Of a stretch of 64,000 bases of DNA, positions 34,483 through 43,941 are shown piece after piece. How positions within the stretch are numbered: the stretch's first letter is position 1; each line of letters starts with the position of its first letter. The stretch lies in the NCBI RefSeq assembly GCF_900100385.1, contig NZ_FNFC01000004.1, forward strand, positions 1 to 64,000, given 5' to 3'. The stretch comes from Halovenus aranensis (GTDB lineage Archaea > Halobacteriota > Halobacteria > Halobacteriales > Haloarculaceae). The notes under the pieces were generated by a model. It was not told the origin of the DNA, made no database searches, and saw nothing but the letters and a program-made list of their open reading frames with translations. A program made the translations under genes and the position numbers.

Positions 34483-37221
34483 TCACTCGGCCCACTCGAC
34501 CATCCGTCGGTAGCGGTCGTCCTGAGACAGCGAGTCCGCGTCACCGACCAGCACGAGTGCCTTTTTCGCCCGCGTGAGAGCCACGTTGATACGCCGGTAG
34601 TCCTCGAAAATCGGGCCATCGAGTGCGCCTGTGGTCACGAACGAAACGACGATGACCTGTTTACTCGAACCCTGGAAGCGGTCGACGGTATCGACGGTAA
34701 CCCCGTCGGTGAGTTTCTTTCGGATTTCGGCTACATGCGCCCGGAACGGCGCGATAACGCCGATATCTGCGGGGTCCACGCCGGCGTCGAGATACGTCGA
34801 GACGAGGTCGGTGACGGTCTCTGCCTCCTCGGGGTTGGTGTTGCCGACCTGTGTTCCTCCGGGGTCGATAAAGCTGACGGCGTCACGCAGACGGGCAGGG
34901 AGACTGTCGACCGCAACGCCGTCGAGGTCTGCGAGGGACTGGCCAGCCACTTCGGCGGTCGCGGGCCGAAGCTGTCCGTCGTAGAACTCGGCGGACGCAA
35001 AGGCCTGGATGCGCTGAGACATCCGATACTGGCGGTCCAGCAACACACCCGCCCTGGGATAGGTTTCGATGAGGCGCTCGAACAGCGACTCCTGCAGGTC
35101 GGCTCGCAGCTGGCCGCCGTTCGCGGACCCCAAGGCGCTCTGTGTCTCGCTACTTTCGGCTTGGACGACTGGCGGTAGCTGCTGGTGGTCACCGACCAGA
35201 ACGAACCGGTCGGCCCGCGCGATTGCCGCGAGCGTCCCTGGTTCGGTCAACTGCCCGGCCTCGTCGACAACAGCCACGTCGAATGCCTGCGTTTTCAGCG
35301 CGCGTGAGCCACAGGAGGCGGTGGTCGCTGCGACGACCGAAGCGTCCTGTAATTCTCCGGCACAGTCATCGGGTTCTCCCGACTGGTCGAGCCGGTAGGC
35401 CTGCATGTCTTCGCGGACGCCGCTCTCTGTCCCGTACCGGACGATGTCGGTGATTCCCTCGTCTTCGAGTGCTTCGAGGGCGTTGTCGACTGCGCGATTC
35501 GTGAACGCCGAGACGAGCACGCGCTGGTCGCGGTCGAGTAACTCCGCGACGATGCGAGCCAGCGTGTAGGTCTTGCCGGTGCCGGGCGGTCCGTGGACGA
35601 GCGCGAAATCCTCTGCCCCGACCGCCGTCCGGACGGCCTCGTTCTGTGCCTCGTTGTTGTCGACGAACGTCTCATCAGGTCTGTCGAATGTCGGGCCCCG
35701 CCGCTCGAACAGGGGGGCCTTCCACTCCGGTGGCTGTAAGAGCAAGGCGTCGTGTAGGGAGGTGAGCAAGCGGTCGGCCGACAATTCTGAGGGATACACG
35801 TCGAGCCGCCGGAGGTCGACCGGCTCGTCTGTCGTCACCACGATTTCGTCGTTGTCTGCCGACCCGAGACGCTCGACACGCGCGAGTTCGGCACCGCCGC
35901 CGATCGGGTCCCCGTCGCTTGCTAGGACGACATCGCCCGTTCGAATCTTCGAGACTGCACCGGTCCCGCGTGCGCGAAGCTCCCAGCGGCCGTCGTCGAG
36001 CTGTCGCCGCCCAGTGGGTTCGAGGTCGACGAGCGCCCGGTCGTCGTCTGCCCGCTCGTTCGGTGACTGCTCCCAGAGCTTGGCGTACTCCCGATGGACC
36101 GCTCGCCGTTCCTCCTCGATTGCCCTGTAAAAACGCTCGAAGTAGGCCCGTTCGTCCTCGGGGAGCGGGGTCCCGACCTGGCCGGCTTTCGACTCCTGGT
36201 CGAGTCGCCCCGAGACGGCCATACAGGTGTCCTGTTCGAAACAGTACTCGCATTTTGCGTCGGCCTCGTACCCGGTCGGGACATCTCCAGTGGCTTCCAC
36301 CGCCGCGAGGTGGTTCCGGGCACGCAAAATAAACTGGAGGAATCCCGTCGAGATTGAAAACTCCTTTGCCGGCGAGAGGTCTCCCGACTCCTCGTCGTCG
36401 TCGACCGCGGCGTTTTTCGTGTACAGGAGCGTCCCAGTGTCCGGGCTGTGTGTGACCGAACCGTCTCCCTCGTCTGCTTGCTCGCCGAGCAACAGGGCAT
36501 AACAGCCCGCCTGGACCTTGTCGTGAAAGCGGGGGTCTCGCCGCGTGTTCTTGCCAGTCTTGAGTTCGACCGGCGCGCCCCGTCTGACGGCGTCTGCCCG
36601 GCCCTTGAGTCCGTAGCGCTCGCTGACGAGCAGTTGTTCGGAGCGCCAGTTATCAGCATCAGTGAGTCGGCCCTGCTGGAGCCAGCCCTCGATGGCACTC
36701 GCGTGCTGTTTGACCGTCTCTCGCATCGAGCCGGCGTCGGCCCCGAGCAAACCGAGGTCAAGCCCCGACTCCTCGACCCGGCGGTCGACAGCCGCTTCGA
36801 GGTCAGCACCACGGAGCAGGTCACCGAACACCTCGTGGACGATTGTTCCCTTGACCAGCGGCTCGGACACGTCGGCACCGTCGAGCTTGTTGAGGTAGTA
36901 CAGCCGCGGACACTGCACCCACGACCGGATGTCGGTTACGTCGACGAGAAAGTCCGGCTCGACGACGACCATCGTCTCTTTGCCGGTCGTGTACTGTGTC
37001 TCGCCTTGGTACTCCCGTTCGGTAGCGTCGTAGACCGCAAGCTCCATCCCAGGTTCGAGGTACTCTGCTGTCTCCGTCCAGTCTTCCCACAGCGTGACGG
37101 TCGTCGCTTCGCCCGCACCCCGGTCGGGCCGGACCGTGACTTCGAGAAGCTCCGACTCGCCGTAGCTCGTCGTGACTGTTTTGGATTCCGGTACGTCGAC
37201 GACGACGCCGCGAATGTGCAC
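34483..37221 (-). CDS. Dna2/Nam7-like helicase-nuclease
   Basis: This 912-residue protein joins three parts. An N-terminal OB-like domain spans residues 1-85. A RecB/Cas4-type nuclease spans about 90-370, with one Cys in WVQCPRLYYLNKL, the catalytic GRADAVRRGAPVELKTGK and three Cys in KCEYCFEQDTC, which together fit an iron-sulfur cluster. A superfamily-1 helicase follows, with Walker A HGPPGTGKTYTLARI, DEAG box VVDEAG, GDHQQLPPV and LDRQYRM. This is the Dna2 layout for flap processing and end resection. The start is GTG at 37221 (VHIRGVVVDVPES), decided by a TATA box 26 bp upstream. Confidence 0.88.
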   Translation of the reverse strand: MHIRGVVVDVPESKTVTTSYGESELLEVTVRPDRGAGEATTVTLWEDWTETAEYLEPGMELAVYDATEREYQGETQYTTGKETMVVVEPDFLVDVTDIRSWVQCPRLYYLNKLDGADVSEPLVKGTIVHEVFGDLLRGADLEAAVDRRVEESGLDLGLLGADAGSMRETVKQHASAIEGWLQQGRLTDADNWRSEQLLVSERYGLKGRADAVRRGAPVELKTGKNTRRDPRFHDKVQAGCYALLLGEQADEGDGSVTHSPDTGTLLYTKNAAVDDDEESGDLSPAKEFSISTGFLQFILRARNHLAAVEATGDVPTGYEADAKCEYCFEQDTCMAVSGRLDQESKAGQVGTPLPEDERAYFERFYRAIEEERRAVHREYAKLWEQSPNERADDDRALVDLEPTGRRQLDDGRWELRARGTGAVSKIRTGDVVLASDGDPIGGGAELARVERLGSADNDEIVVTTDEPVDLRRLDVYPSELSADRLLTSLHDALLLQPPEWKAPLFERRGPTFDRPDETFVDNNEAQNEAVRTAVGAEDFALVHGPPGTGKTYTLARIVAELLDRDQRVLVSAFTNRAVDNALEALEDEGITDIVRYGTESGVREDMQAYRLDQSGEPDDCAGELQDASVVAATTASCGSRALKTQAFDVAVVDEAGQLTEPGTLAAIARADRFVLVGDHQQLPPVVQAESSETQSALGSANGGQLRADLQESLFERLIETYPRAGVLLDRQYRMSQRIQAFASAEFYDGQLRPATAEVAGQSLADLDGVAVDSLPARLRDAVSFIDPGGTQVGNTNPEEAETVTDLVSTYLDAGVDPADIGVIAPFRAHVAEIRKKLTDGVTVDTVDRFQGSSKQVIVVSFVTTGALDGPIFEDYRRINVALTRAKKALVLVGDADSLSQDDRYRRMVEWAE

Positions 37222-37242
37222 GAACCCACTCTGGAGCGGGAC

Positions 37243-37250
37243 TCAAAAAA
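37243..37250 (-). promoter_or_regulatory. TATA-like box of dna2
   Basis: TTTTTTGA on the minus strand is centred 25-26 bp before the GTG at 37221, supporting a leaderless GTG start. Confidence 0.5.
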
Positions 37251-37313
37251 TCCTGTCGGTCACGTCAGAAACCGATGCGTATAATCCGCTGGAGGCCCGA
37301 CTGACGGCCAGCA

Positions 37314-37865
37314 ATGCGTATCAGAGACTGGGACGACATCCTGCGTGACGTTGTCGAGAGCGACGTCGACCCGGACGGCTGGCGAGCAGTCGGCGGCGAC
37401 CGCAAGTCCGGCCTCGGCGAAGACATGTATCTCGCCCATCCGGGTGTCGGAACGTACCAGCTCAAAACGTACGCAAAGAACCCGTTTCAAGTCGAGGGAG
37501 TTGGCGCACAGGTCGCCCGCCGCGTCGACGAGGATATCGACCCACACTTCCCATCAGCGGCCGCCGAGGCGGGCCTGTTCGGCGTCCAGCAGCCTGTCGA
37601 AGACGAAGAAACTGCCACAGAGCGGGCCAAACAGCTCGAATCGGTGGTCAAGACTCACGCCGATGCACCGACGACTCCGGACGCGCTGTTCGAGGATATT
37701 ATGGACGCTCTGGAGAGCCCGGCCTACGGCCCGATGGAGTTCGACCACACAGACCGTCCTGCTGGGATGGACGACCTCACTGAGACGTTCGAAGAGGCCG
37801 AGGAACTCCTCGAACAGGAGTTCGAAGACATCATCGACGAAGATGTCGAACGCGGCTTCTACTGA
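37314..37865 (+). CDS. Conserved haloarchaeal protein, function unknown
   Basis: This 183-residue acidic protein has an N-terminal compact region (RIRDWDDILRDVVESDVDPD, GLGEDMYLAHPGVGTYQLKT, AKNPFQVEGVGAQVARRVDE) and a C-terminal helical, Glu-rich tail (TFEEAEELLEQEFEDIIDED). I recall similar unnamed proteins in other haloarchaea. The N-terminal part could be a small enzyme-like or binding domain; no catalytic motif is evident. A TATA-like GTATAATC lies at 37279-37286, about 32 bp before the ATG. It diverges from dna2. Confidence 0.65.
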   Translation: MRIRDWDDILRDVVESDVDPDGWRAVGGDRKSGLGEDMYLAHPGVGTYQLKTYAKNPFQVEGVGAQVARRVDEDIDPHFPSAAAEAGLFGVQQPVEDEETATERAKQLESVVKTHADAPTTPDALFEDIMDALESPAYGPMEFDHTDRPAGMDDLTETFEEAEELLEQEFEDIIDEDVERGFY

Positions 37866-37910
37866 CACCACGGGAAAGCCTCAATTGACAGCACGCCGTA
37901 CCTGCCGGCA

Positions 37911-38585
37911 ATGGACCGCCCTGGTGCCCCACTCCTGTTGGTCGCCTGTCTGTTCGCGCTCGTAGCTACCGGCGCGGCCGTCGGCAGCGACCAGCCGACA
38001 ATCGTCTACCCCGAACACGAACAGCGGACCGTCGCGCCCGGCGAAACCGTCGACGTGCGCGTGTTCGTCGAGAGCGACGGCGGATACGGGGATATCGGTC
38101 TCACGAACCTGACACTCGGTGTCTCCTACGAGACTGACCTCCTCACTGTGACCGATGTCGAGACCGCGTCGTATCTCGAACAGGGCACAGAGACCGACGT
38201 GTACGACGAGACCAGTATCGACGACGACAACGGGACAGCCGTTGCCCGTCAGTGGCGAGACCCGCCACGGGACGGGTCGACTGGTATCGCACAGTTCGCG
38301 ACCGTGACCGTCGACGTCGCTGACGACGCGCCCGAGACGAACACGACACTCTCGTTTGTCGACTCCCGGGCGGAGCTAGCCGGCAGCTACGAGGTGTTCG
38401 TCTACGAGCACAATGCGACGTTCGTCATCGACCACGACGCCCCTGTTGCCGACGAGTCGGCTGCTTCCGGCCCATCGACTGACGACGGGCAACAGGTGGT
38501 AGACGAGGAGATGAGGGCGCTGGGGCTTGTCGGTGTGGTCACAGTCGGCGGGCTGGCTGTACTCGTCGGCTGGCGATACCGCTAG
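37911..38585 (+). CDS. Secreted, membrane-anchored cohesin-like domain protein
   Basis: This 224-residue protein has a signal peptide (LLLVACLFALVATGAAVGS) and an all-beta domain at about 35-170 (VAPGETVDVRVFVES, LTLGVSYETDLLTVTDVE, GIAQFATVTVDV) that resembles cohesin/dockerin-type modules. A Ser/Asp linker and a C-terminal helix (LGLVGVVTVGGLAVLVGWRYR) anchor it. Several N-x-T/S sequons (NLT, NGT, NTT, NAT) suggest N-glycosylation. Function unknown: surface adhesion or assembly is inferred. Its stop shares CTAG with the convergent elp3. Confidence 0.7.
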   Translation: MDRPGAPLLLVACLFALVATGAAVGSDQPTIVYPEHEQRTVAPGETVDVRVFVESDGGYGDIGLTNLTLGVSYETDLLTVTDVETASYLEQGTETDVYDETSIDDDNGTAVARQWRDPPRDGSTGIAQFATVTVDVADDAPETNTTLSFVDSRAELAGSYEVFVYEHNATFVIDHDAPVADESAASGPSTDDGQQVVDEEMRALGLVGVVTVGGLAVLVGWRYR

Positions 38586-40252
38586 TCTAAGCGCTTGCTG
38601 ACGTAGGGACCGTCCTGTCGGAAGTCGAGTTTCTCGCGGTAGTACTCACGGACGCCGATACCGCTGAGAACGGCCAGTTTGTCGTAGCCGGCCTCGGACG
38701 CGAGCCGCTCGGCTTCTGCCAGCAGGCGGGTGCCGTACCCCTGATGCTGGTGTTGGTCGACCGGCGTCCCGTCTGTGGCCGCCTCGCCGACACCGACCTG
38801 ACTGCCGTAGACGTGGAGTTCGCGGACGATGGCCGCCTCGTCGAGTTCCCGCCGAACCGGGTCGTTGGGGAATCGGAGCCGACAGAATCCGACCAGCAGG
38901 TCATTCTCGAAGTCTTCGAAGCTAATGAAATGCTCCGTGCCGCCGGCGACTTCGTAGGTGTGGATATCGAGTTCGACGTGTTCCGGCTCCTCGTCGTTGT
39001 GTCCGACCTCGCGACACCGGATGCAGTCACAGCTCCAGCCGTGGTCTTCCATGCGCTGTCTGGCAAGCTGGCGCAGGTTCGACTTCCAGACGCCGCCCTC
39101 GATAAAGTCAGCCGGAATATCGCGCTGGACACGCTGGAGCCGCGTATAGCGCGGAATCATCGACTTGATTTCGGCGACCAGCTCTGCGGCTTCCTCGTTG
39201 TCGAGCGGGTCGAAATCGCCCGTGTGCCACCAGTCGTAGACAGCGGTTCCCTCGACGACAAGCGTCGGGTAGATTTTGAGGTAGTCCGGCCGCCACTGCG
39301 AGTTCTCGAAGATGCGCCGGAAGTCCTCCAGACACATCTCCTTCGACATACCCGGCTGGCCCGGCATCATGTGGAAGCCGACCTTGAATCCGGAATCGCG
39401 GAGCCGGCGGTTCGCGTCAATCGAGTCTTGTGTGCCGTGGCCGCGGTGCATCTCGCGGTTAATTCGCTCGTAGGTCGTCTGGACGCCGACCTCGACTTTG
39501 GTACCCCCGAGGTCGAGCATCCGGTCGATTTGCTCGGGGTCACACCAGTCTGGCTTCGTCTCGAAGGTCGTCGCTATGTTTCGGACGCTGTTGACCTCGT
39601 TTTCGGCGATTACGTCCTCCAGATACCGAAAGTCGACCGACTCCGGGTCGGGCGCAAAGCTCTCTTCTTCGGCGGGTTCGGGTCGACTGTCGACGTCGTA
39701 ATCGTTCATCGCTTCGAGGGCGCGCTTGACGAACCACTCCTGGTAATCGTGTGAGCGTGCCGTCATCGTCCCGCCCATGAGGATAAGCTCGACCTTGTCG
39801 ACGGGGTGACCGATTTCTCGGAGTTGGTTGAGCCGCAGGGTCACCTGGCCGTACGGGTCGTAGTCGTTTTGTTCGCCGCGAGCAGCCGCCGGCTCGTGAC
39901 CCGTGTAGCTCTGTGAGCTGGAGAAATCCGAGTCCGGGCCGCCGGGACAGTAGAGACATTTCCCGTGTGGACACCGCTTTGGCGATGTCATAATCGCAAC
40001 TGGTGAGACGCCCGAGGCCGTTCGAACCGGCTTCCGCTGGAGGACCGATTCGAGTTCCTCTCGCTTTTCCAGCGGCGCGAAATCGAGGAGGTCCGAGTTC
40101 TGGGGGACCTTCGGCGAGGAGTATTTACCACAAACTTCCTTTTTCGCTGACTCGACGTCGTCGCGCTCTATCTCGCCGTCGAGAATGCGCTCGACGAGCT
40201 CGGCACAGGCCTGCTCGAAGGCGTCTGTCTCCTCACCAGTGTCCGTACTCAT
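38582..40252 (-). CDS. elp3: tRNA uridine-34 carboxymethyl-modification enzyme Elp3
   Basis: This 556-residue radical SAM/GNAT fusion has the cluster motif CPHGKCLYCPGG (C-x4-C-x2-C) and the Elp3 signature YTGHEPAAARGEQNDYDPYG. ILMGGTMTARS and VEVGVQTTYERINREMHRGH also match. A second Cys-containing motif CDCIRCREVGH leads to the C-terminal acetyltransferase domain (YGTRLLAEAERLASEAGYDK). It adds a carboxymethyl-type group to U34 of tRNAs from acetyl-CoA, stabilising decoding, without the other Elongator subunits in archaea. The tRNA-Lys(UUU) in this window is a possible substrate class. Confidence 0.95.
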   Translation of the reverse strand: MSTDTGEETDAFEQACAELVERILDGEIERDDVESAKKEVCGKYSSPKVPQNSDLLDFAPLEKREELESVLQRKPVRTASGVSPVAIMTSPKRCPHGKCLYCPGGPDSDFSSSQSYTGHEPAAARGEQNDYDPYGQVTLRLNQLREIGHPVDKVELILMGGTMTARSHDYQEWFVKRALEAMNDYDVDSRPEPAEEESFAPDPESVDFRYLEDVIAENEVNSVRNIATTFETKPDWCDPEQIDRMLDLGGTKVEVGVQTTYERINREMHRGHGTQDSIDANRRLRDSGFKVGFHMMPGQPGMSKEMCLEDFRRIFENSQWRPDYLKIYPTLVVEGTAVYDWWHTGDFDPLDNEEAAELVAEIKSMIPRYTRLQRVQRDIPADFIEGGVWKSNLRQLARQRMEDHGWSCDCIRCREVGHNDEEPEHVELDIHTYEVAGGTEHFISFEDFENDLLVGFCRLRFPNDPVRRELDEAAIVRELHVYGSQVGVGEAATDGTPVDQHQHQGYGTRLLAEAERLASEAGYDKLAVLSGIGVREYYREKLDFRQDGPYVSKRLD

Positions 40253-40330
40253 CGGTTCTATGTCCCTGCTAAACTCGAATAAGCGTGTCGCTTGCCCGTT
40301 GAATTCCTTGCGGTTCCGTGGCGACGGCGG

Positions 40331-40906
40331 TTACTCTGTGTCGCCGAGTTCGCGAATCGTTGTAATAAAATCGTCCTCGTCGTCGACACCGCCGAGTGTC
40401 TCGGATAGCTCCTCCCGTCGGTGCTCGATTCGTCGCCGCAGGTCGCGGTACTCCTCACTGGTTTCAAGTTCTCGCACCGGCTTGCTGGCTTCCAGAGCGG
40501 CCCGTTTCTCGACTAGGGAATAGTACTCCTGTAACACCGAGTCGTAAGCCGAGCGTTCGAGAAGGTCTCGGACGGTCGACTGGAGTCTGTCGCTTTTGAC
40601 CGGCTTCTCGAGATACGAGTCGAACCCCATCTCGAGAATGTCGAAATCCGGCTCGACAGCGGTCACCATCGCGACGCGACAGTCAAGTTTACGCGACCGA
40701 ATCTCTTCGAGAACGTCGCCGCCAGAGAGGCCAGGCATCCGCCTGTCGAGTAACACTACATCGACGGCGTCGTCGAGCTTCTCGAGGCCCGCGTCACCGT
40801 CCTCTGCGACACGGACGGTGTAATCTCTGGTCAGCCAGAGGCGATACGTCTCCGCAACGTCTGACTCGTCTTCGACGATAAGCACAACGGGGTCACTGGG
40901 AGCCAT
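40331..40906 (-). CDS. HalX-domain response regulator (second)
   Basis: This 191-residue receiver plus HalX protein has VEDESDVAETY, phospho-Asp in VVLLDRRMPGLSGGDV, AMVTAVEPDFDI and Lys in YLEKPVKSD. It is followed by the helical HalX region (EEYRDLRRRIEHRREELSE). It is a paralogue of the one at 8115-8678, with clearly related motifs but different helices. No histidine kinase or other output gene is adjacent; it stands between elp3 and ribL on the minus strand. Output is probably protein-protein contact since no DNA-binding domain is seen. Confidence 0.88.
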   Translation of the reverse strand: MAPSDPVVLIVEDESDVAETYRLWLTRDYTVRVAEDGDAGLEKLDDAVDVVLLDRRMPGLSGGDVLEEIRSRKLDCRVAMVTAVEPDFDILEMGFDSYLEKPVKSDRLQSTVRDLLERSAYDSVLQEYYSLVEKRAALEASKPVRELETSEEYRDLRRRIEHRREELSETLGGVDDEDDFITTIRELGDTE

Positions 40907-40982
40907 CAGCTCTCGGAGTTAGTTTACTCACGGAGACATATAGGCCTGTGGGCAGGTTCCCAGACTCTCGTAGGCAGGCCGG

Positions 40983-41408
40983 TTACGACCGGCTCGACAC
41001 GATGCGGTCTGCTATCTGACGCGAAGAGAGAACCATCTCCTCGTCGGGCTCGTACGGAGAGGCCCGACAGACCCGGCAGTCGATGCCCCGCCGTCCGAGT
41101 TCCTCGGCTATCGCGTCTTCGTCGTGGTGCTGGTCGTGGCCCAGCGCGATAACGTCGGGCTCGATGTCCTCTATCGGGACGAAGATATCCTCCGGGTGAC
41201 CGAGCCGTGCGTTGTCGACGGGCTTCAGCGACGCGACCATCTCGACGCGCTGGCTGTCTCCGATGACCGGGCCCTGTTTGTGGGTCACGTTCGCCGAGCG
41301 CGCGACGATGACGTAAAGCTCATCTCCCATGGCTTTTGCCTCTGTGAGGTAGTGGACGTGACCTGGGTGAAGCAGGTCGAATGTGCCCTGTGCGACGACT
41401 CGTTTCAT
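40983..41408 (-). CDS. ribL: FAD synthase RibL
   Basis: This 141-residue archaeal FMN adenylyltransferase has the nucleotidyltransferase signature [14 protein letters not shown] (residues 8-21) and [11 protein letters not shown]. It makes FAD from FMN and ATP (archaeal RibL can use CTP as well) and depends on its conserved Cys residues, here in CRVCRASP. The ATG overlaps the JAMM gene stop by 4 bp. Glycerol-3-phosphate cytidylyltransferase is the main alternative, but the archaeal RibL length and tail fit better. Confidence 0.88.
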   Translation of the reverse strand: MKRVVAQGTFDLLHPGHVHYLTEAKAMGDELYVIVARSANVTHKQGPVIGDSQRVEMVASLKPVDNARLGHPEDIFVPIEDIEPDVIALGHDQHHDEDAIAEELGRRGIDCRVCRASPYEPDEEMVLSSRQIADRIVSSRS

Positions 41409-41896
41409 TCCTCGTCCCCCCGTAGCTCGTTGTCGATATCCTCCTGTGTGAAATCGAAGAACTCCTCTTCGGGTGGGTCGACGTCAAGTACCGGCAGGTC
41501 GATTGGCTCGCCGTCGCGGTCGAAGGCCTGCCAGTCCTCACGGCCGTACGGCGCGCCGACGATGATATGAACGTGGTTTCGCGAGAACGTCGAGCGGTCG
41601 GCTGCGCTGGGTCTGAGTACCCCGTTCGGGTGTGAGTGAATCGAGCCTGCGGCGCTCAGGTCGTTCGGCGTGTTAATCGGCTTGAACTCGGCACTGACCG
41701 GATTCGTCTTGGTCCCGGGCACGACGAGCACCTCAGAAAGCACCGTTCCGTCTTCGGCAAGCCCGAGGTTGGACGCCTCCTCTCCACGGAGCATCCCCAT
41801 ATACTCGTTTGGGTGTGCTTCTTCTGAGGCGGCCAGTGCGAACTCGAGTGCGGAATCGGCAATTCCGAGTATCTCACTCGAGCGGAATAGTCCCAT
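41405..41896 (-). CDS. JAMM/MPN+ desampylase-type metalloprotease
   Basis: This 163-residue Mov34/MPN/PAD-1 protein has the intact JAMM zinc site: Glu31 in EYMGML and [14 protein letters not shown], giving His87, His89, Ser97 and Asp100. This matches the haloarchaeal HvJAMM1 type that cleaves SAMP ubiquitin-like modifiers from target proteins and releases SAMPs for MoCo/tRNA sulfur transfer. The sequence begins [14 protein letters not shown], as in that family. The stop overlaps ribL by 4 bp, so the pair is one operon. Confidence 0.88.
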   Translation of the reverse strand: MGLFRSSEILGIADSALEFALAASEEAHPNEYMGMLRGEEASNLGLAEDGTVLSEVLVVPGTKTNPVSAEFKPINTPNDLSAAGSIHSHPNGVLRPSAADRSTFSRNHVHIIVGAPYGREDWQAFDRDGEPIDLPVLDVDPPEEEFFDFTQEDIDNELRGDEE

Positions 41897-41997
41897 ACAC
41901 GCAACTCAACAGCGGCCACTTCTAAGGGTTCCGGAACCACTCGTTACCCGCATCTCGGCCAGCCACACGGTAGGAGAGAAACAGATGTATATCGAAG

Positions 41998-42005
41998 CTT
42001 AAAAA
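41998..42005 (+). promoter_or_regulatory. TATA-like box of the DHH gene
   Basis: CTTAAAAA is centred 30 bp before the ATG at 42031 and selects this start over a GTG at 42013. Confidence 0.5.
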
Positions 42006-42030
42006 CCGGCAAGTGACGTACGGAGACTAT

Positions 42031-43941
42031 ATGTCTACACCAAACGGTACCGGGGACGACGGTACCGACTTCGCTGACTCTGACGAACCGACGACCGTCT
42101 ATGACCTCGCAGCCGGCTGTACGCTCGACGATATCGACTCCGGCGAGAAGTACGTCGGGACGGTCAACGGTGTCGTCGAATACGGCGTTTTCGTCGACCT
42201 CTCAGAATCTGTGTCCGGTCTCGTACACTCCTCGAATCTCATCGGGAGTTACGATGTCGGCGACGAGGTTATCGTCGAACTCGCCGAGGTGAGGCCTGAC
42301 GGAGATGTCAGCTTCACCGAAGTCCAGCTCGCAGACTACGTTCGGGAACAGGTCGGCCCGGGACAGGAGGTCACCGGTGAGACGCTACCGGACGCGGTCG
42401 GTGACGAGGTCCATCTCGACGGCAAGGTCGTCCAGATAAAACAGACCGGCGGCCCGACTATCTTCCAGGTCCGGACTGCGTCGGCCGTCGTACCCTGTGC
42501 GGCGTTCGAGGAGGCAGGCGTCCGTGCCTATCCTGATATTGAGCTCGACGACGTGGTTCGGATTTCCGGCACCGCCGAGACTCGCGAGGGATACACACAG
42601 ATAGAGGTCGACAGCATCGCCACTCTGGATGGCGAAGCTCGCGAGACAGTTACCGAGCGGTTCGAAAAAGCAGGTCCCGCGACCCCAGCGGATGTAGAGC
42701 CACTCATCGACTGGCCTGCCTTCGAGAAGCTTCGCGGAGACCTACAGACTGTCGCCGCTCGCCTGCGTGAGACGGTGCTCGAGGGCCGCCCGATTCGGAT
42801 GCGACATCACGCTGACGGTGACGGCCTCTGTGCGAGCGTGCCGCTGCAGTACGCGCTCGAACAGTTCATCGAGGCGACCTGGGAGGACCCGGAGGCTCCG
42901 CGACACCTGCTCAAGCGCCTCCCGAGTAAGGCACCCTTCTACGAGCTCGAAGACGTGACTCGCGACCTCAATTTCGCGCTCGAAAACCGCAAGCGACACG
43001 GCCAGAAACTCCCGCTGTTCCTGATGCTTGACAACGGGAGTACCGAGGAAGATACGCCGGCCTACCGCAACCTCACACACTACGACGTGCCGATTCTCGT
43101 TGTCGACCACCACCACCCCGACCCCGAGGCAGTGGAGGGGCTGGTCGAGAAACACGTCAACCCCTACCTCTACGACGAGGATTACCGCATCACTACGGGT
43201 ATGATGTCCGTCGAGATAGCCCGGATGATTGCGCCGGACGTGACCGATGACCTCCGACACGTTCCTGCCGTGGCAGGACTCGCAGACCGTTCCGATGCTG
43301 ATGCGATGGATGAGTACCTCGCGCTGGCGAGCGAGGAAGGGTACGACAAACACCGCCTCGTCGATATCGGTGAGGCGCTCGATTACGCCACCTACTGGCT
43401 GAAATACAACGACGGCCGCGAACTCGTCAACGACCTGCTTAACGTCAACTGCGACGATACTGAGCGCCACGAGCGGCTGGTCGACCTCTTCACAGAACGC
43501 GCCGAGCGCGACGTGGAGACACAGCTCGATGCGGCCTTAGAACACGTAACTCGTGAAGAACTGGACAACGGGGCACACCTCTATCGAATCGACGTCGAGA
43601 GCCATGCCCGGCGGTTCACGTACCCCGCACCAGGCAAGACGACCGGCAAGATTCACGACAAGAAAGTCGAGGAGACTGGGGACCCGGTCATCACAATCGG
43701 CTACGGGCCAGACTTCGCTGTCCTGCGCTCTGACGGGGTACGCCTCGACATCCCTGAGATGGTCGCAGAACTGCAGGCAGAGGTGCCTGGCGGCGGTGTC
43801 TCTGGCGGTGGTCACCTCGTCGTCGGCTCAATCAAGTTCGTCAGCGGTATGCGCGAGGCGGTTGTCGACGCGCTCGTCGAGAAGATGGCAGACGCGGAAA
43901 TCGACGAAGACCTCGGCAGTTCCGCAGTCATCTCGGAGTAG
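42031..43941 (+). CDS. DHH-family phosphoesterase with S1/OB domains (RecJ-like)
   Basis: This 636-residue protein has an S1-like OB domain (GTVNGVVEYGVFVDLSES) and a second nucleic-acid OB fold (GGPTIFQVRTASAVVPCAAF). The DHH core follows with MRHHADGDGLCASVPL, LFLMLDNGSTEEDT and the DHH box VVDHHHPDP, then the DHHA1 domain with GGGVSGGGHLVVGS. This is the haloarchaeal RecJ-like layout. Such proteins degrade ssDNA or ssRNA and associate with replication factors; which of several RecJ paralogues this is cannot be said. The TATA box upstream supports the ATG at 42031. Confidence 0.88.
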   Translation: MSTPNGTGDDGTDFADSDEPTTVYDLAAGCTLDDIDSGEKYVGTVNGVVEYGVFVDLSESVSGLVHSSNLIGSYDVGDEVIVELAEVRPDGDVSFTEVQLADYVREQVGPGQEVTGETLPDAVGDEVHLDGKVVQIKQTGGPTIFQVRTASAVVPCAAFEEAGVRAYPDIELDDVVRISGTAETREGYTQIEVDSIATLDGEARETVTERFEKAGPATPADVEPLIDWPAFEKLRGDLQTVAARLRETVLEGRPIRMRHHADGDGLCASVPLQYALEQFIEATWEDPEAPRHLLKRLPSKAPFYELEDVTRDLNFALENRKRHGQKLPLFLMLDNGSTEEDTPAYRNLTHYDVPILVVDHHHPDPEAVEGLVEKHVNPYLYDEDYRITTGMMSVEIARMIAPDVTDDLRHVPAVAGLADRSDADAMDEYLALASEEGYDKHRLVDIGEALDYATYWLKYNDGRELVNDLLNVNCDDTERHERLVDLFTERAERDVETQLDAALEHVTREELDNGAHLYRIDVESHARRFTYPAPGKTTGKIHDKKVEETGDPVITIGYGPDFAVLRSDGVRLDIPEMVAELQAEVPGGGVSGGGHLVVGSIKFVSGMREAVVDALVEKMADAEIDEDLGSSAVISE

